Shown here: in pieces, positions 45,279-54,619 of the stretch
Layout: each line of letters begins with the position of its first letter
Numbering within the stretch: the stretch's first letter is position 1
Origin: Paenibacillus ferrarius
Lineage (GTDB): Bacteria > Bacillota > Bacilli > Paenibacillales > NBRC-103111
Reading direction: 5' to 3'
Assembly: GCF_002027705.1 (NCBI RefSeq)
Contig: NZ_MBTG01000073.1
Coordinates: 124,001 to 188,000 of the forward strand
Length of the DNA: 64,000 nucleotides
Notes under the pieces: generated by a model
Databases searched by the model: none
The model's input: the letters and a program-made list of their open reading frames with translations, nothing else
Told to the model about the DNA's origin: nothing
Program-made: the position numbers and the translations under genes

Positions 45279-46210
45279 TGGAAACAACGGTGGATCAACA
45301 GAGAGCAGCTGCAAGCGTCAAGCAAGCAACCAAAAGGCGAGGAAAGGGCAATATCGCCGATATCGTAATTCATGCGGTTCTTATTCTTCTAACTTTTTGT
45401 ATGATTTTTCCTTTCTACAATGTCATTTTGATGTCGTTCAGCGATTCGGTTGCGGTTTCGAAGCAAATTGTCTACTTAATTCCAACGACTTTTGATTTCT
45501 CGGCGTACAGCTATATTTTTCACGAACCGCGGTTTCTGCAAGCGCTGTATGTCACCCTTTTTGTCACCTTGGTAGGCACTTGCATCAATATGATTGTTAC
45601 GGTTTCTGGTGCGTATGTTTTGTCTAAAAAAGGAATTCCCGGACAGAAATTCATCATGTCGGCTATTATTTTCACCATGTTCTTCAACGGTGGGTTAATT
45701 CCTCTGTACTTGACGATGAAAAACTATGGCTTAATCAACAATTTGCTTGTCATGATCCTGCCGGTGGCAGTCAATACATTCTATCTGATTATTTGTATGG
45801 CTTTTTTCCGGACATTGCCAGCGGCGCTGGAGGAATCAGCCAAGATAGACGGTGCCAACGATATTCAAATTCTTTATCAAATTATTTTGCCGATATCCAG
45901 ACCGATGCTGGCGACCATCGCGCTTTTTTACGCGGTAGATCGATGGAATGAATGGTGGTTCGGAGTGTTGTTCATGACCGATGTCCATTTGCTTCCTTTG
46001 CAAGCGCTTTTACGAGAAATTCTTACGAACTATCAGCAGCTGTTGACCAATATCAATGCAAGCACAGTTGTATCGCAGAATACGAGCTTGCGTCCCGAGA
46101 TGCTCAAAATGGCTGTTTTGGTTGTCAGCGCGCTGCCGATTGTTTGTTTATATCCGTTCTTGCAGAAGTATTTTACAAAAGGTGTCATGATTGGTTCGAT
46201 TAAAGGGTAG
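45278..46210 (+). CDS. ABC transporter permease, LplC-like (module C)
   Basis: A 310-aa six-helix permease ending YFTKGVMIGSIKG, with EAA loop EESAKIDGANDIQILYQIIL. Its ATG shares a base with the stop of the upstream permease (TAATG), giving coupled translation. Confidence 0.92.
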   Translation: METTVDQQRAAASVKQATKRRGKGNIADIVIHAVLILLTFCMIFPFYNVILMSFSDSVAVSKQIVYLIPTTFDFSAYSYIFHEPRFLQALYVTLFVTLVGTCINMIVTVSGAYVLSKKGIPGQKFIMSAIIFTMFFNGGLIPLYLTMKNYGLINNLLVMILPVAVNTFYLIICMAFFRTLPAALEESAKIDGANDIQILYQIILPISRPMLATIALFYAVDRWNEWWFGVLFMTDVHLLPLQALLREILTNYQQLLTNINASTVVSQNTSLRPEMLKMAVLVVSALPIVCLYPFLQKYFTKGVMIGSIKG

Positions 46211-46268
46211 GTAGTAGAAGCCATGAAGCTTTTATTATAAAACAGGAAAATAGGGGGATAACAAAACT

Positions 46269-47897
46269 ATGAAGCATTTAAAATTGATTGGCACCTTATC
46301 GATAGTTTCGGTGTTGCTCACATCGCTCGTTACCGGCTGCAGTCAGAAACCGGACAAGAGCCCAACCTCCTCAACGGCAGCAGGCACAGCCAAAGACGGA
46401 TCTTCGAAAGATCATCTAACGATCTCTCTTTCTTGGTGGGGCATTGGGGTCGGCTTTGAGAAACATGATGAAATCTTGCAAAAGCTGGAGAAGGACTTCA
46501 ATGTGACGTTCAAGGCCATGGATATCGGTTGGGACAATTATAAGGAAAAATCGCAAGTATGGGCTGCGGCTGGCGAACTGCCAGATATTATTACCCACAG
46601 TATGACCAATGATATTCCGGCAACTTACAACGAGTGGATCAAACAGAAGCTGATTCATGCCTTGCCGGATGATTTAAGCAAATATCCGAATGTGCAAGCG
46701 ATAGCCAAAGCGAAGGACGTTCAAGGCATTTATAGAGACGGGAAGCTATATGCGATACCGCGTATGACTTATCCCAATACGGATCTATGGGCGGTAGACC
46801 GCGCGATTTATGTTCGGAAGGACTGGATGGATAAATTAGGGATCAAGGACCCGCAAAACTTCGATGAATTTGAAACGATGTTGAAAGCGTTCGCTGAACA
46901 GGATGTGGATGGCAGCAACAAGAAAGACAAGACGGGGATTGTCATGAATACGCTCGGCTATTTCAATTCAATCTTCGTTCCGACGTTCCCGCAGTTCGGC
47001 AATAAAAGCTGGCTGAAGGAAGACGGGAAATGGATACCATTTTATGCTTCCAAGCAAATGGATGCTGTCGTTGTACAAGCGCGTAAACTGTATGCAAATG
47101 GTGCGATGGATAAAGACTTTGCGGTGGAGAAAGCGGGAGAGGGGAACCAAAAGTTTTATCAGAATAAAGCAGGGGCCTTGGCGCTTAATGTAGATTCGGT
47201 TAAAGGGTCGAGCGGGGTCAAAGCTGAATGGGAGAAAAATAATCCGGGCCAAAATTTCTTTGATCATGTGAAGCTTCTTCATCTATGGCCTGCCGCAGAC
47301 GGCAATGTGTATCGTCATACCACAACTTCTTGGTGGTCTGAAAGCATGATCAACGCGGATGTCGACGATAAAAAAATGGATCGTATTTTACAAATTTATA
47401 ATTGGCTGCTATCTCCTGCGGGCAAAGAGATGTTCGACTATGGCATTGCGGGCAAGGATTACACGAAGGATGGCGATAACTATACGGTCATTCGGCCCAA
47501 AGACGAGAAGGGCCAGTTTATCGATTTGAAGAAAGAATATCCTTCGATTGATATCATCTCGCAGCTGGCTTCTTGGAGAAATGCCAGCTCGATAGAAGAT
47601 AACGCAGCGAACAGAACGACCTTTGGAGAAGAGCCTGTGAAGTTTATTCAAAATGAGTTGAAGTGGCAAATGGCGAATGCGAAACCGATTCCGACCGCAT
47701 TCGAAATTAGCACAATGTCCACGCCAGCCAAAGATAAGCTTTCTGCGATCAACTTCGACGATGATTTCACCAAAGTCATTTTGGGCAAAGACGACCCGGT
47801 CAAAATGTGGCATGATATCCTGAAGGGCTACGACAGCAAAGGCTTACAGCAAGCTATTACGGAAGTAACGGCAGAAATGGCTAAGCAAAATAAATAA
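46269..47897 (+). CDS. ABC transporter solute-binding lipoprotein (module C)
   Basis: A 542-aa lipoprotein with lipobox LVTGC (Cys at about residue 24) and a Ser/Thr linker. The mature fold is an LplA-type binding protein (LSWWGIGVGFEKHDEIL, MDIGWDNYKEKSQVWAAAGE, YVRKDWMDKLGIKDPQNFDE). It is probably the receptor for the oligosaccharide handled by the GH110 and GH95 genes just downstream. Confidence 0.92.
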   Translation: MKHLKLIGTLSIVSVLLTSLVTGCSQKPDKSPTSSTAAGTAKDGSSKDHLTISLSWWGIGVGFEKHDEILQKLEKDFNVTFKAMDIGWDNYKEKSQVWAAAGELPDIITHSMTNDIPATYNEWIKQKLIHALPDDLSKYPNVQAIAKAKDVQGIYRDGKLYAIPRMTYPNTDLWAVDRAIYVRKDWMDKLGIKDPQNFDEFETMLKAFAEQDVDGSNKKDKTGIVMNTLGYFNSIFVPTFPQFGNKSWLKEDGKWIPFYASKQMDAVVVQARKLYANGAMDKDFAVEKAGEGNQKFYQNKAGALALNVDSVKGSSGVKAEWEKNNPGQNFFDHVKLLHLWPAADGNVYRHTTTSWWSESMINADVDDKKMDRILQIYNWLLSPAGKEMFDYGIAGKDYTKDGDNYTVIRPKDEKGQFIDLKKEYPSIDIISQLASWRNASSIEDNAANRTTFGEEPVKFIQNELKWQMANAKPIPTAFEISTMSTPAKDKLSAINFDDDFTKVILGKDDPVKMWHDILKGYDSKGLQQAITEVTAEMAKQNK

Positions 47898-47909
47898 AGA
47901 AGACGAGAT

Positions 47910-47956
47910 AACCAAGGGAATGTTCTGCAAGCTTCAAGCAGGACATTTCCTTGGTT
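47910..47956 (+). other. long intra-operon stem-loop after the binding-protein gene
   Basis: AACCAAGGGAATGTTCTGC and GCAGGACATTTCCTTGGTT pair along 19 bp (two wobbles) with a 9-base loop. No T run follows, so it is more likely an mRNA-stabilising or processing hairpin than a full terminator. Confidence 0.7.
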
Positions 47957-48002
47957 GCGCATCGAGGAAGCGAATAGATCTAGATCAGGGAGGATTATGC
48001 CA

Positions 48003-49787
48003 ATGCCAATTCACGAGCTTAACACCGGTTCCACCCCTACGGTAATCCGTGTTACCGATTATGGAGCAGTTCCCGATTCAGGGCAAGATGCTGTTGTTGC
48101 TGTGAGGAAAGCGATAGATGCTGTTAAAGCTGTTGATGGGGCTGCCGTGCTTGAGTTCCCCGAAGGCCGGTATGACTTTTTCCCCCAATATGCTGCCCCA
48201 ATTCCCTACTATATTTCGAACACCACAACGGAAGAAGAAAACCCTGACATTACGAAAACAATTGGACTGCTATTCAAGGGGATTCGTCACTTAACGGTGG
48301 AAGGGCACGGTTCGCTGTTCCTATTTCACGGGAAAATGACGATGATCGTGCTGGATGATTGCGATCATATAGCGCTAAATAATTTTAGCACGGATTTCGA
48401 ACGTCCTACGATGTCAGAGATTACAGTTGAAGCGGTGGGGAGCCAGCATCTGGACGTTCGAACCCATGCGGATTCCTGGTATGAGTTCAAAGCGGGAGCG
48501 CTTAGCTGGATTGGCGAAGGCTGGCGGTATACAGATGGACCCGCACAAGAATATGATCCTGAGACTAATACGACGTATCGTGTTCCTAACCCGATAACAG
48601 AAGCCATTCGTATAGAGGAGCTTGAGCCTTGCAAACTGCGGCTTCACTATGATCGCTTGCCGGCAACGAAAGTTGGACGCGTGTTTCAAATGCGCGATGG
48701 AATTCGGGATCAAGTGGGCATATTTATTCATCAAAGCACGAACATCAAGGGAACCTCTTTGAATATTCATTATATGCATGGTTTAGGAATTGTCGGGCAA
48801 TTCAGCGAAAATTTGCTGTTTAATCACTTGCGCTTGGCACCGCGACTGGAAGCCGGCCGCACTTGTGCTGCTTTTGCTGATTTTATGCATCTATCGAGTG
48901 TCAGAGGGATCGTGAGCATCGAGAACAGCCATTTCGAAGGAGCTCATGATGATGCGGTCAATGTGCATGGAACGCATTTGCGAATTGTTGATCAGCCAGC
49001 TCCCCATCAAATAATTGTACGCTACATGCATGGGCAAACGTATGGTTTTGATGGGTTTTTCTCAGGTGATACGATTGATTTCGTGCGAGCGGCTTCGCTT
49101 ACTGTATATGCTTCATGCACGGTGAAGAAGGCAGAACGAATTACTTTGCGAGATATGTTGCTAACACTCGAACAATCCATTCCTGAAGAGATAGAAACAG
49201 GAGATGTCGTCGAGAATGCTTCATGGACACCTGAAGTCGATATTCGCAATAATCGTTTCTTGCGGATTCCTACCCGCGGTATTTTGGTTACGACAAGGAA
49301 AAAAGTCGTTATTGAGGACAATCAGTTCGAAGGAATGGGAATGAGCGGAGTTTTGATAGGCGATGATGCGCAAAGCTGGTATGAGTCAGGTATGGTAACC
49401 GACGTCACGATTCGTCGTAATCGTTTTGTGAATTGCGGAACACCGGTGATTCACATTGCTCCGGAAAATGAGGACATGCATGAGGGCAGCCCAGTTCACA
49501 GACATATTCGTGTTGTAGACAATAAATTCCATCTCAATGGATATCCTCTCGTACACGCCAAAAGCACGCAGGGACTGCAAGTTCTGAACAATGATGTTGT
49601 CGGGTCGACGTTCAATGCCCATTCCGATGCAGCCAGTTTAATCAACTTGGAGGCTTGCAGTGAAGTGGTTATCGATAATAATACATTCACACAGTTAGGA
49701 CCCTGTAACCATGTCCAAATAAAACATATGAAGCCGGATTCGGTGGTGATTTCGTCGGAACAGGGCTTGAAAATTCATTATGAATGA
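48003..49787 (+). CDS. GH110-like alpha-1,3-galactosidase (right-handed beta-helix)
   Basis: A 594-aa beta-helix protein. The opening VTDYGAVPDSGQDAV is the pectate-lyase-superfamily start, and the body has VSIENSHFEGAHDDAVNVHG (Asp316 and Asp317), matching my memory of the GH110 blood-group-B alpha-1,3-galactosidase signature DDAxNVHGTHL. Parallel-beta-helix rungs follow (VDIRNNRFLRIPTRGILVTT, VTIRRNRFVNCGTPVIHI). There is no signal peptide, so it would act on an imported oligosaccharide. ATG 48003 is chosen with GGGAGG 9 bases ahead. GH110 enzymes release terminal alpha-1,3-galactose; the exact substrate here is untested. Confidence 0.78.
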   Translation: MPIHELNTGSTPTVIRVTDYGAVPDSGQDAVVAVRKAIDAVKAVDGAAVLEFPEGRYDFFPQYAAPIPYYISNTTTEEENPDITKTIGLLFKGIRHLTVEGHGSLFLFHGKMTMIVLDDCDHIALNNFSTDFERPTMSEITVEAVGSQHLDVRTHADSWYEFKAGALSWIGEGWRYTDGPAQEYDPETNTTYRVPNPITEAIRIEELEPCKLRLHYDRLPATKVGRVFQMRDGIRDQVGIFIHQSTNIKGTSLNIHYMHGLGIVGQFSENLLFNHLRLAPRLEAGRTCAAFADFMHLSSVRGIVSIENSHFEGAHDDAVNVHGTHLRIVDQPAPHQIIVRYMHGQTYGFDGFFSGDTIDFVRAASLTVYASCTVKKAERITLRDMLLTLEQSIPEEIETGDVVENASWTPEVDIRNNRFLRIPTRGILVTTRKKVVIEDNQFEGMGMSGVLIGDDAQSWYESGMVTDVTIRRNRFVNCGTPVIHIAPENEDMHEGSPVHRHIRVVDNKFHLNGYPLVHAKSTQGLQVLNNDVVGSTFNAHSDAASLINLEACSEVVIDNNTFTQLGPCNHVQIKHMKPDSVVISSEQGLKIHYE

Positions 49788-49801
49788 GAACGGAGGATAA
49801 T

Positions 49802-50615
49802 ATGGATCTTACCTACAAGGCTGCTGCAAAAGAATGGACGGAAGCATTGCCTGTCGGCAATGGGCGGCTTGGCGCTATGATCTTCGGCGGCGTGGAAAAG
49901 GAGCTTCTGCAATTAAATGAAGATACGTTATGGTCCGGTCCGCCAAAGGACTGGAACAATCCCCAAGCGAAGGAACTGCTTCCGGAAGTGCGTCAGCTTT
50001 TATATGAGGGGCGGTTTCTGGAAGCGGATCAATTGAGCAGAGGCATGTTGGGGCCTAATACGCAATCTTATTTGCCGCTTGGCGATCTGCATCTGCAATT
50101 CGATCATGGGATGGAGTTTAGGCTGGAAAGTAGCCTTATGGGCACGCTTCCGAGACGGCAATCGAGCTTTGCGTCTGATTGGAAATTTGCTGCAGCTTGT
50201 AAAAAGTGAGCAATCTTATGAAAACAAGAGAGGCGTATATGCCAACCTGTTCGATGCGCATCCGCCGTTTCAGATCGATGGCAATTTCGCAGTAACCGCT
50301 GGCATTGCCGAGATGCTGCTGCAATCACATCAGGGGTATCTAGAACTGCTTCCCGCCTTGCCGGACAGCTGGCCGGAGGGTTCCGTCAAAGGCTTGAGGG
50401 CGCGTGGAGGATTTGAAGTTGACATCAACTGGGAAGAGGGCTTCATTCGGCATGTACGAATAGTGTCCCAAGCCGGGGAGAAGTGCAAGCTTCGTATCGA
50501 TGAACATAGCGAGGTATGGGATGCGGATGTTCGCGTTCAGACAGACACGGCTGAGGCAGGGATAATCAGCTTTGCAACGGTGAAAGGCAGAGGGTATAGC
50601 ATCACCACTCCATGA
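49802..50615 (+). pseudogene. GH95 alpha-L-fucosidase with internal deletion and frameshift
   Basis: The first frame (49802-50209) is a clear GH95 N-terminus: EALPVGNGRLGAMIFGGVEK, LQLNEDTLWSGPPKDW and YLPLGDLHLQFDHG. It then reads into non-homologous residues. The second frame (to 50615) resumes GH95 at the far C-terminal end: NLFDAHPPFQIDGNFAVTAG, LELLPALPDSWPEGSVKGL, ARGGFEVDINW. GH95 proteins are about 750-800 aa; only about 250 codons remain, and the catalytic barrel is gone. The good start ATG 49802 (GGAGG ahead) shows it was the next gene of the GH110 operon. The product is almost surely inactive. Confidence 0.88.
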
Positions 50616-50619
50616 TTAC

Positions 50620-50662
50620 AAGACCGGAACTCCAAGGGCAGAATGGGGTTCCGGTCTTTTTA
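50620..50662 (+). terminator. intrinsic terminator of the module C operon
   Basis: AAGACCGGAACTCC and GGGGTTCCGGTCTT form a long stem, followed by TTTTT. Confidence 0.85.
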
Positions 50663-50829
50663 GGTTATAAGGAGCAATGGAAAGGGACTAAGCATCGAAT
50701 AAATATACAGGATTTGCGAAAGATGTGGGGTACTGCCCGAATGTTAATGCCTATATGATGAATTTGAGAAAGAAAGTTGGCTGTACACTGGATCTGAATA
50801 AATGAGTTGGATGCTTGTAAGGAGGACCT

Positions 50830-51510
50830 ATGTATAAAATACTTGCTGTCCTGGGGGACTACTATCATCCCAGAGAATTACTCGAAAAGTCTTTGATGTC
50901 AGCGGTGCTTTCCGCTATCGGAGATCGGACTTCTACGGAAGTGAGAATAATTGAAATAAAGGATTTGATCGGTGCATTAGACGAGCGGCCGGATGCTGTC
51001 GTTCTATTCAAGGAGAATCGGCTTGATCCCGAAGGTGATTCGCAATGGATGTGGATGACGGAGGAAATAAGTCATGCGATCCAACAGTATGTCATGCGTG
51101 GCGGCGGCTGGCTGGCCTGGCACTCCGGCCTTGCCTCCTACCCGGCAAATGGCGAGTATGTCCAGATGCTGAGAGGTCATTTCCTCTCACATCCGACGCT
51201 GCACCAGCCTGTAGATTATGAAGGAGCGGGCATCAGGTTTACGATACTGGACGAACACTATTTTGTAAGCTGTCAGGAAGATCAGACCGAAGTCTATTTA
51301 CGTTCTTCCTCCGTAGATGGGAGTTCCATCGCTGCTTGGAGACATACCTTTGGAGATGGCAGAGTGAGCTGCCTCACACCGGCTCATCTTCCCGATGGAT
51401 TAGAACATGCGAGCGTCATTCAACTATTGGGAGAAGCGCTTGCTTGGTGTGCGGGCGTGAGCAATTCGGTGAGCAAGCCAATCGCAATAAAGGAGGAGAC
51501 GCAGCTGTGA
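50830..51510 (+). CDS. ThuA-like protein (trehalose-utilisation-like fold)
   Basis: A 226-aa protein with the ThuA/GATase-like fold: ILAVLGDYYHPRELLEKSLM, then GGGWLAWHSGLASYP (where ThuA has a conserved His), and RVSCLTPAHLPDGLEHASVI near the end. ThuA family proteins often accompany sugar dehydrogenases and are thought to handle 3-keto-sugars or lactones, but chemistry is poorly known. Ribosome site AAGGAGG is 5 bases ahead. It is the first gene of a nine-gene operon, and its stop overlaps the GTG of the next gene (GTGA). Confidence 0.78.
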   Translation: MYKILAVLGDYYHPRELLEKSLMSAVLSAIGDRTSTEVRIIEIKDLIGALDERPDAVVLFKENRLDPEGDSQWMWMTEEISHAIQQYVMRGGGWLAWHSGLASYPANGEYVQMLRGHFLSHPTLHQPVDYEGAGIRFTILDEHYFVSCQEDQTEVYLRSSSVDGSSIAAWRHTFGDGRVSCLTPAHLPDGLEHASVIQLLGEALAWCAGVSNSVSKPIAIKEETQL

Positions 51511-52550
51511 CAGATAGAGCGCCTAACTTGATTGAAGATGAGCAGCGAGTGGAACGAGTAAAAAGAGCACTGCTCAGCATGCAAAGATTTTCCTGGGAAC
51601 AAGGGGTTGCAGCTCAAGCAATGTTAGAAAGCGGAGATTCAGAGCTGGCAATCTTGTTAGCGAGAGATGCGGTTGTTCGGCAAGATGCTTCGGGTAAACT
51701 GGGTGTCATGAATGACGGATACTCAGTTACTGACTCTGCGGCCAATGGCGAAGCCGTTGCCTATGCAGCTAAGCACACGGGCGACCCGATGTTTGTGCAG
51801 GCGGAGGCAAGCATGCTCGAATGGCTGCTGCACCAAGCCCCCCGAACAGAGGAGGGGATTTTGCACCATGTGGTAGATAAGCCGCAGGTTTGGATTGATT
51901 CGTTCTATATGGCGCCGCCTTTTTTGGCGGTATGCGGTTATTACCAAGAAGCAGTAAGACAAGTTGATGGCTACTGGAAGCTTCTCTGGGACCCGGAGGC
52001 CAGGTTGTTTTCCCATATATGGGATGATGGGGCGAAATCATTCGTTCGCAAAGCGCATTGGGGTGTAGGCAACGGGTGGGCAGCTGCCGGCATGGTCAGG
52101 GTTTTGGACAGCCTCCCTGATTCGATGAAGGCGGAGCGAAACCGCATTTCTGGCTATTTGCTGGAAACGATTGACGGTTGTTTGCTGCATATGCGCGAAG
52201 ATGGATTGTTCCACGATGTTATGGATGATGCAGAGACATTTGTCGAGACCAATGCAGCGCAAATGCTAAGCTATACCATTTATCGGGCTATTGGAATGGG
52301 ACTTCTGGGCAATGGCTATGCACGCTACGCGGATGGTATGCGCAGAGCTGTTCACGGACGTGTCGACAGCGATGGACTCGTTCAAGGATCGTGCGCGGCG
52401 CCATTTTTTGATCGGCCGGGGACCGCTCCGGAAAGTCAGGCATTCTTCATGCTAATGGAAAGCGCAGCTAGGTCATTCGCCCTGCTAAGCGCAAATAGAG
52501 CTGGAGAAGCTGGAGCGTCAACGGAGAACGGTAAAGGAGGGGAGTCATGA
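51507..52550 (+). CDS. GH105/GH88 unsaturated glycuronyl hydrolase-like
   Basis: A 347-aa (alpha/alpha)6-barrel protein. MQRFSWEQGVAAQAMLESGD is the N-terminal helix, WIDSFYMAPPFLA holds Asp131, the equivalent of the YteR catalytic Asp143, and WGVGNGWAAAGMVRVLDSLP and FVETNAAQMLSYTIYRAI are family blocks. These enzymes hydrate the double bond of 4,5-unsaturated uronic acids made by polysaccharide lyases, releasing the sugar. The start GTG 51507 has AAAGGAGG ahead and overlaps the ThuA stop. No signal peptide is seen, so it acts on imported oligosaccharides. Confidence 0.85.
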   Translation: MTDRAPNLIEDEQRVERVKRALLSMQRFSWEQGVAAQAMLESGDSELAILLARDAVVRQDASGKLGVMNDGYSVTDSAANGEAVAYAAKHTGDPMFVQAEASMLEWLLHQAPRTEEGILHHVVDKPQVWIDSFYMAPPFLAVCGYYQEAVRQVDGYWKLLWDPEARLFSHIWDDGAKSFVRKAHWGVGNGWAAAGMVRVLDSLPDSMKAERNRISGYLLETIDGCLLHMREDGLFHDVMDDAETFVETNAAQMLSYTIYRAIGMGLLGNGYARYADGMRRAVHGRVDSDGLVQGSCAAPFFDRPGTAPESQAFFMLMESAARSFALLSANRAGEAGASTENGKGGES

Positions 52551-53506
52551 GTCTGGATGTCATTTGTCTAGGAGAATTGTTAATTGATTTCGTTTCCACG
52601 AACAAAGATGTACCTTTGACGGAGAGTACAGGTTTCCTTAAAGCACCAGGCGGAGCGCCGGCCAATGTTGCAGCTGGTATTGCAAGATTAGGCGGAACTG
52701 CCGGATTCATCGGCAAGGTCGGGCGCGATCCGTTCGGCTACTATTTGAAAAGCGTGCTTCAGCATTTGAAGGTGGACACCTCCTATTTGGCGTTTGATGA
52801 GGAGGCCCGGACTACGCTCTCCTTCGTGGCGCAAAAGCCGGACGGAGATCGGGAATGCATGTTTTATCGTCACCCTGGAGCGGACATGCGTCTCATGCCA
52901 GAAGAAATTGTAGAATCCTACATTTGCAATGCGACAATTTTTCATTACGGGTCTATTAGCTTAGGCAGTGAAAGCAGCAAAGCAGCTACCTTTCGTGCAC
53001 TTGGATATGCGCGTGCCCACAATCTGCTGATTTCCTATGACCCCAATTTGCGAATGGATCTGTGGCGAGACTCGGAGCAGGCATACAAGGAAATTAATGA
53101 AGGGTTCGGCTATGCCGATTTTGTCAAAATCAGTGAGGAAGAGTATCCGTTCATAACGGGCTGTCAAGATGTCGAGGCTTGCGGCCGGTACATTTTAGAC
53201 CGGGGAGCCAAACTGGTTGTCGTTACATTGGGCAAAAACGGGTGTTATTACACAACGGGGCAATCAAGTGGATATGTAGCCGGATATGCTGCTCAGGTTG
53301 TGGATACAACGGGAGCCGGAGATGCTTTCGTGGCAGCGATGCTGCATAACTTTGCGCATTGTATGAAAGCAGGCGTACCCCATCTGGAACAAGGGCTGCC
53401 TCAGATGCTGCTTTTTGCTAATGCGGCTGGTTCCCTAGCGACTACGCGCATCGGCGCGATTCCTTCGCTGCCGACGAAAGAGGAGGTAGAGGCGCTGATA
53501 GTTTGA
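52547..53506 (+). CDS. PfkB family carbohydrate kinase
   Basis: A 319-aa ribokinase-family kinase. The N-terminal signature APGGAPANVAAGIARLGG binds substrate, and the C-terminal DTTGAGDAFVAAMLH contains the anion hole and catalytic Asp259. Sequence look (LGELLIDFVST, KAPGGAPANVA) is closest to fructokinases, but 2-keto-3-deoxygluconate kinases share the fold, and the nearby GH105 keeps that open. It overlaps the GH105 stop by 4 bases (ATGA), so translation is coupled. Confidence 0.9.
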   Translation: MSLDVICLGELLIDFVSTNKDVPLTESTGFLKAPGGAPANVAAGIARLGGTAGFIGKVGRDPFGYYLKSVLQHLKVDTSYLAFDEEARTTLSFVAQKPDGDRECMFYRHPGADMRLMPEEIVESYICNATIFHYGSISLGSESSKAATFRALGYARAHNLLISYDPNLRMDLWRDSEQAYKEINEGFGYADFVKISEEEYPFITGCQDVEACGRYILDRGAKLVVVTLGKNGCYYTTGQSSGYVAGYAAQVVDTTGAGDAFVAAMLHNFAHCMKAGVPHLEQGLPQMLLFANAAGSLATTRIGAIPSLPTKEEVEALIV

Positions 53507-53535
53507 GCGCTTCGTGCAGAGAGGAGTCAGAGGCT

Positions 53536-54579
53536 ATGAAAAGTCTGGTTGTAGACAAAGACGGACAGCTAGCTATCCGTGAAATAGCGAAGCCCGTGCA
53601 TGGGGAATATCAGGCGTTGGTGAAGATGGTTAGCTGCGGCATTTGCCGTGGAACGGATATGAAGCTGATTCATGGGGAATTCAAAGGATTTGATACGTAT
53701 CCTGCGGTGCTGGGGCATGAAGGGGTAGGTCGTGTGGTGGAGACGGGGGCACGCGTCCGGCATTTGCAAGTTGGAGATTTAGTGCTGCTGCCGTTTCTCG
53801 AAGGCGTGACGGACGGGGTTCATTCCGGATGGGGGGCTTTCTCCGAATATGCGGTTGTAGGAGACAGCAAATCTTTGCTCGAAGATGGCAAAGGGCCGGG
53901 ATATCCGGAATTCTCCGAAGCTTACTATGCCCAGCAGCGGCTGCCGCATGATATTGATATCACGGTTGCTCCCATGATCATTACCTTTCGCGAGGTGCTC
54001 AGCGCTTGCAAACGTTTCGGATTCCGCCCCAATGCGAGTGTGGTCGTTTTTGGAGCGGGTCCTGTCGGGCTTGCCTTCGTCACGTTTGCCAAGCTGCTGG
54101 GTATGGGACCCATCATCGCTTCTGTAACGAGTGACGCGAAGGTGGAAGAGGCGCTGCAGGCCGGTGCGCACTACGCCTTTAATAGCAAGCAATGCGATTT
54201 GACAGCAGCGGTAAGAAACATTTGTCATAACGGTGTGGACTTTTCTGTGGATGCTGTCGGTAAAAATGAAATTATTAACCAGAGTATGGAACTGCTTGCA
54301 CCCTACGGGCATATTTGTTGCTACGGGATTTCACCCGAAACCCAAATGCGTCTGGATTGGACCAAAGCGCCGTATAACTGGCATCTGGATTTCATTCAAT
54401 GGCCCTCAAAGCTGGAAGAATCGGAGAGCCACCTGCAGGTGATGAATTGGATTGCGTGCGGTGTTCTGAAACCAGAGGCATTTGTATCAACAGTATTCGA
54501 CTTTGATCACATTTTGGAAGCATTCGAGTTGGTTGGAACAAACAGCGGTCTGAAGAAAACAGTGATCACGTTCAAATGA
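53536..54579 (+). CDS. MDR zinc-type alcohol/polyol dehydrogenase-like
   Basis: A 347-aa dehydrogenase. VSCGICRGTDMKLIHGEF has the catalytic zinc Cys, and YPAVLGHEGVGRVVE supplies the His/Glu (GHE) motif; the coenzyme site is VVVFGAGPVGLAFVTFAKLL. The four-Cys structural zinc lobe typical of liver ADH is not seen. It likely oxidises a sugar or sugar alcohol hydroxyl. ATG 53536 follows GAGAGGAG; an upstream frame from 53503 overlaps the PfkB stop without a ribosome site. Confidence 0.88.
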   Translation: MKSLVVDKDGQLAIREIAKPVHGEYQALVKMVSCGICRGTDMKLIHGEFKGFDTYPAVLGHEGVGRVVETGARVRHLQVGDLVLLPFLEGVTDGVHSGWGAFSEYAVVGDSKSLLEDGKGPGYPEFSEAYYAQQRLPHDIDITVAPMIITFREVLSACKRFGFRPNASVVVFGAGPVGLAFVTFAKLLGMGPIIASVTSDAKVEEALQAGAHYAFNSKQCDLTAAVRNICHNGVDFSVDAVGKNEIINQSMELLAPYGHICCYGISPETQMRLDWTKAPYNWHLDFIQWPSKLEESESHLQVMNWIACGVLKPEAFVSTVFDFDHILEAFELVGTNSGLKKTVITFK

Positions 54580-54619
54580 ACGAAGGGACGAAACACATAG
54601 ATTGAAGGAGGAATTTAAA

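Noticed and set aside
47910..47956. Full terminator after the module C binding protein
   Set aside because: The hairpin is strong but lacks a T run, and a functional operon continues downstream, so it is listed as a stem-loop only.
50663..50829. Promoter or small ORF before the ThuA-like gene
   Set aside because: TATGAT at about 50754 is present but has no -35 at proper spacing; too weak to call.
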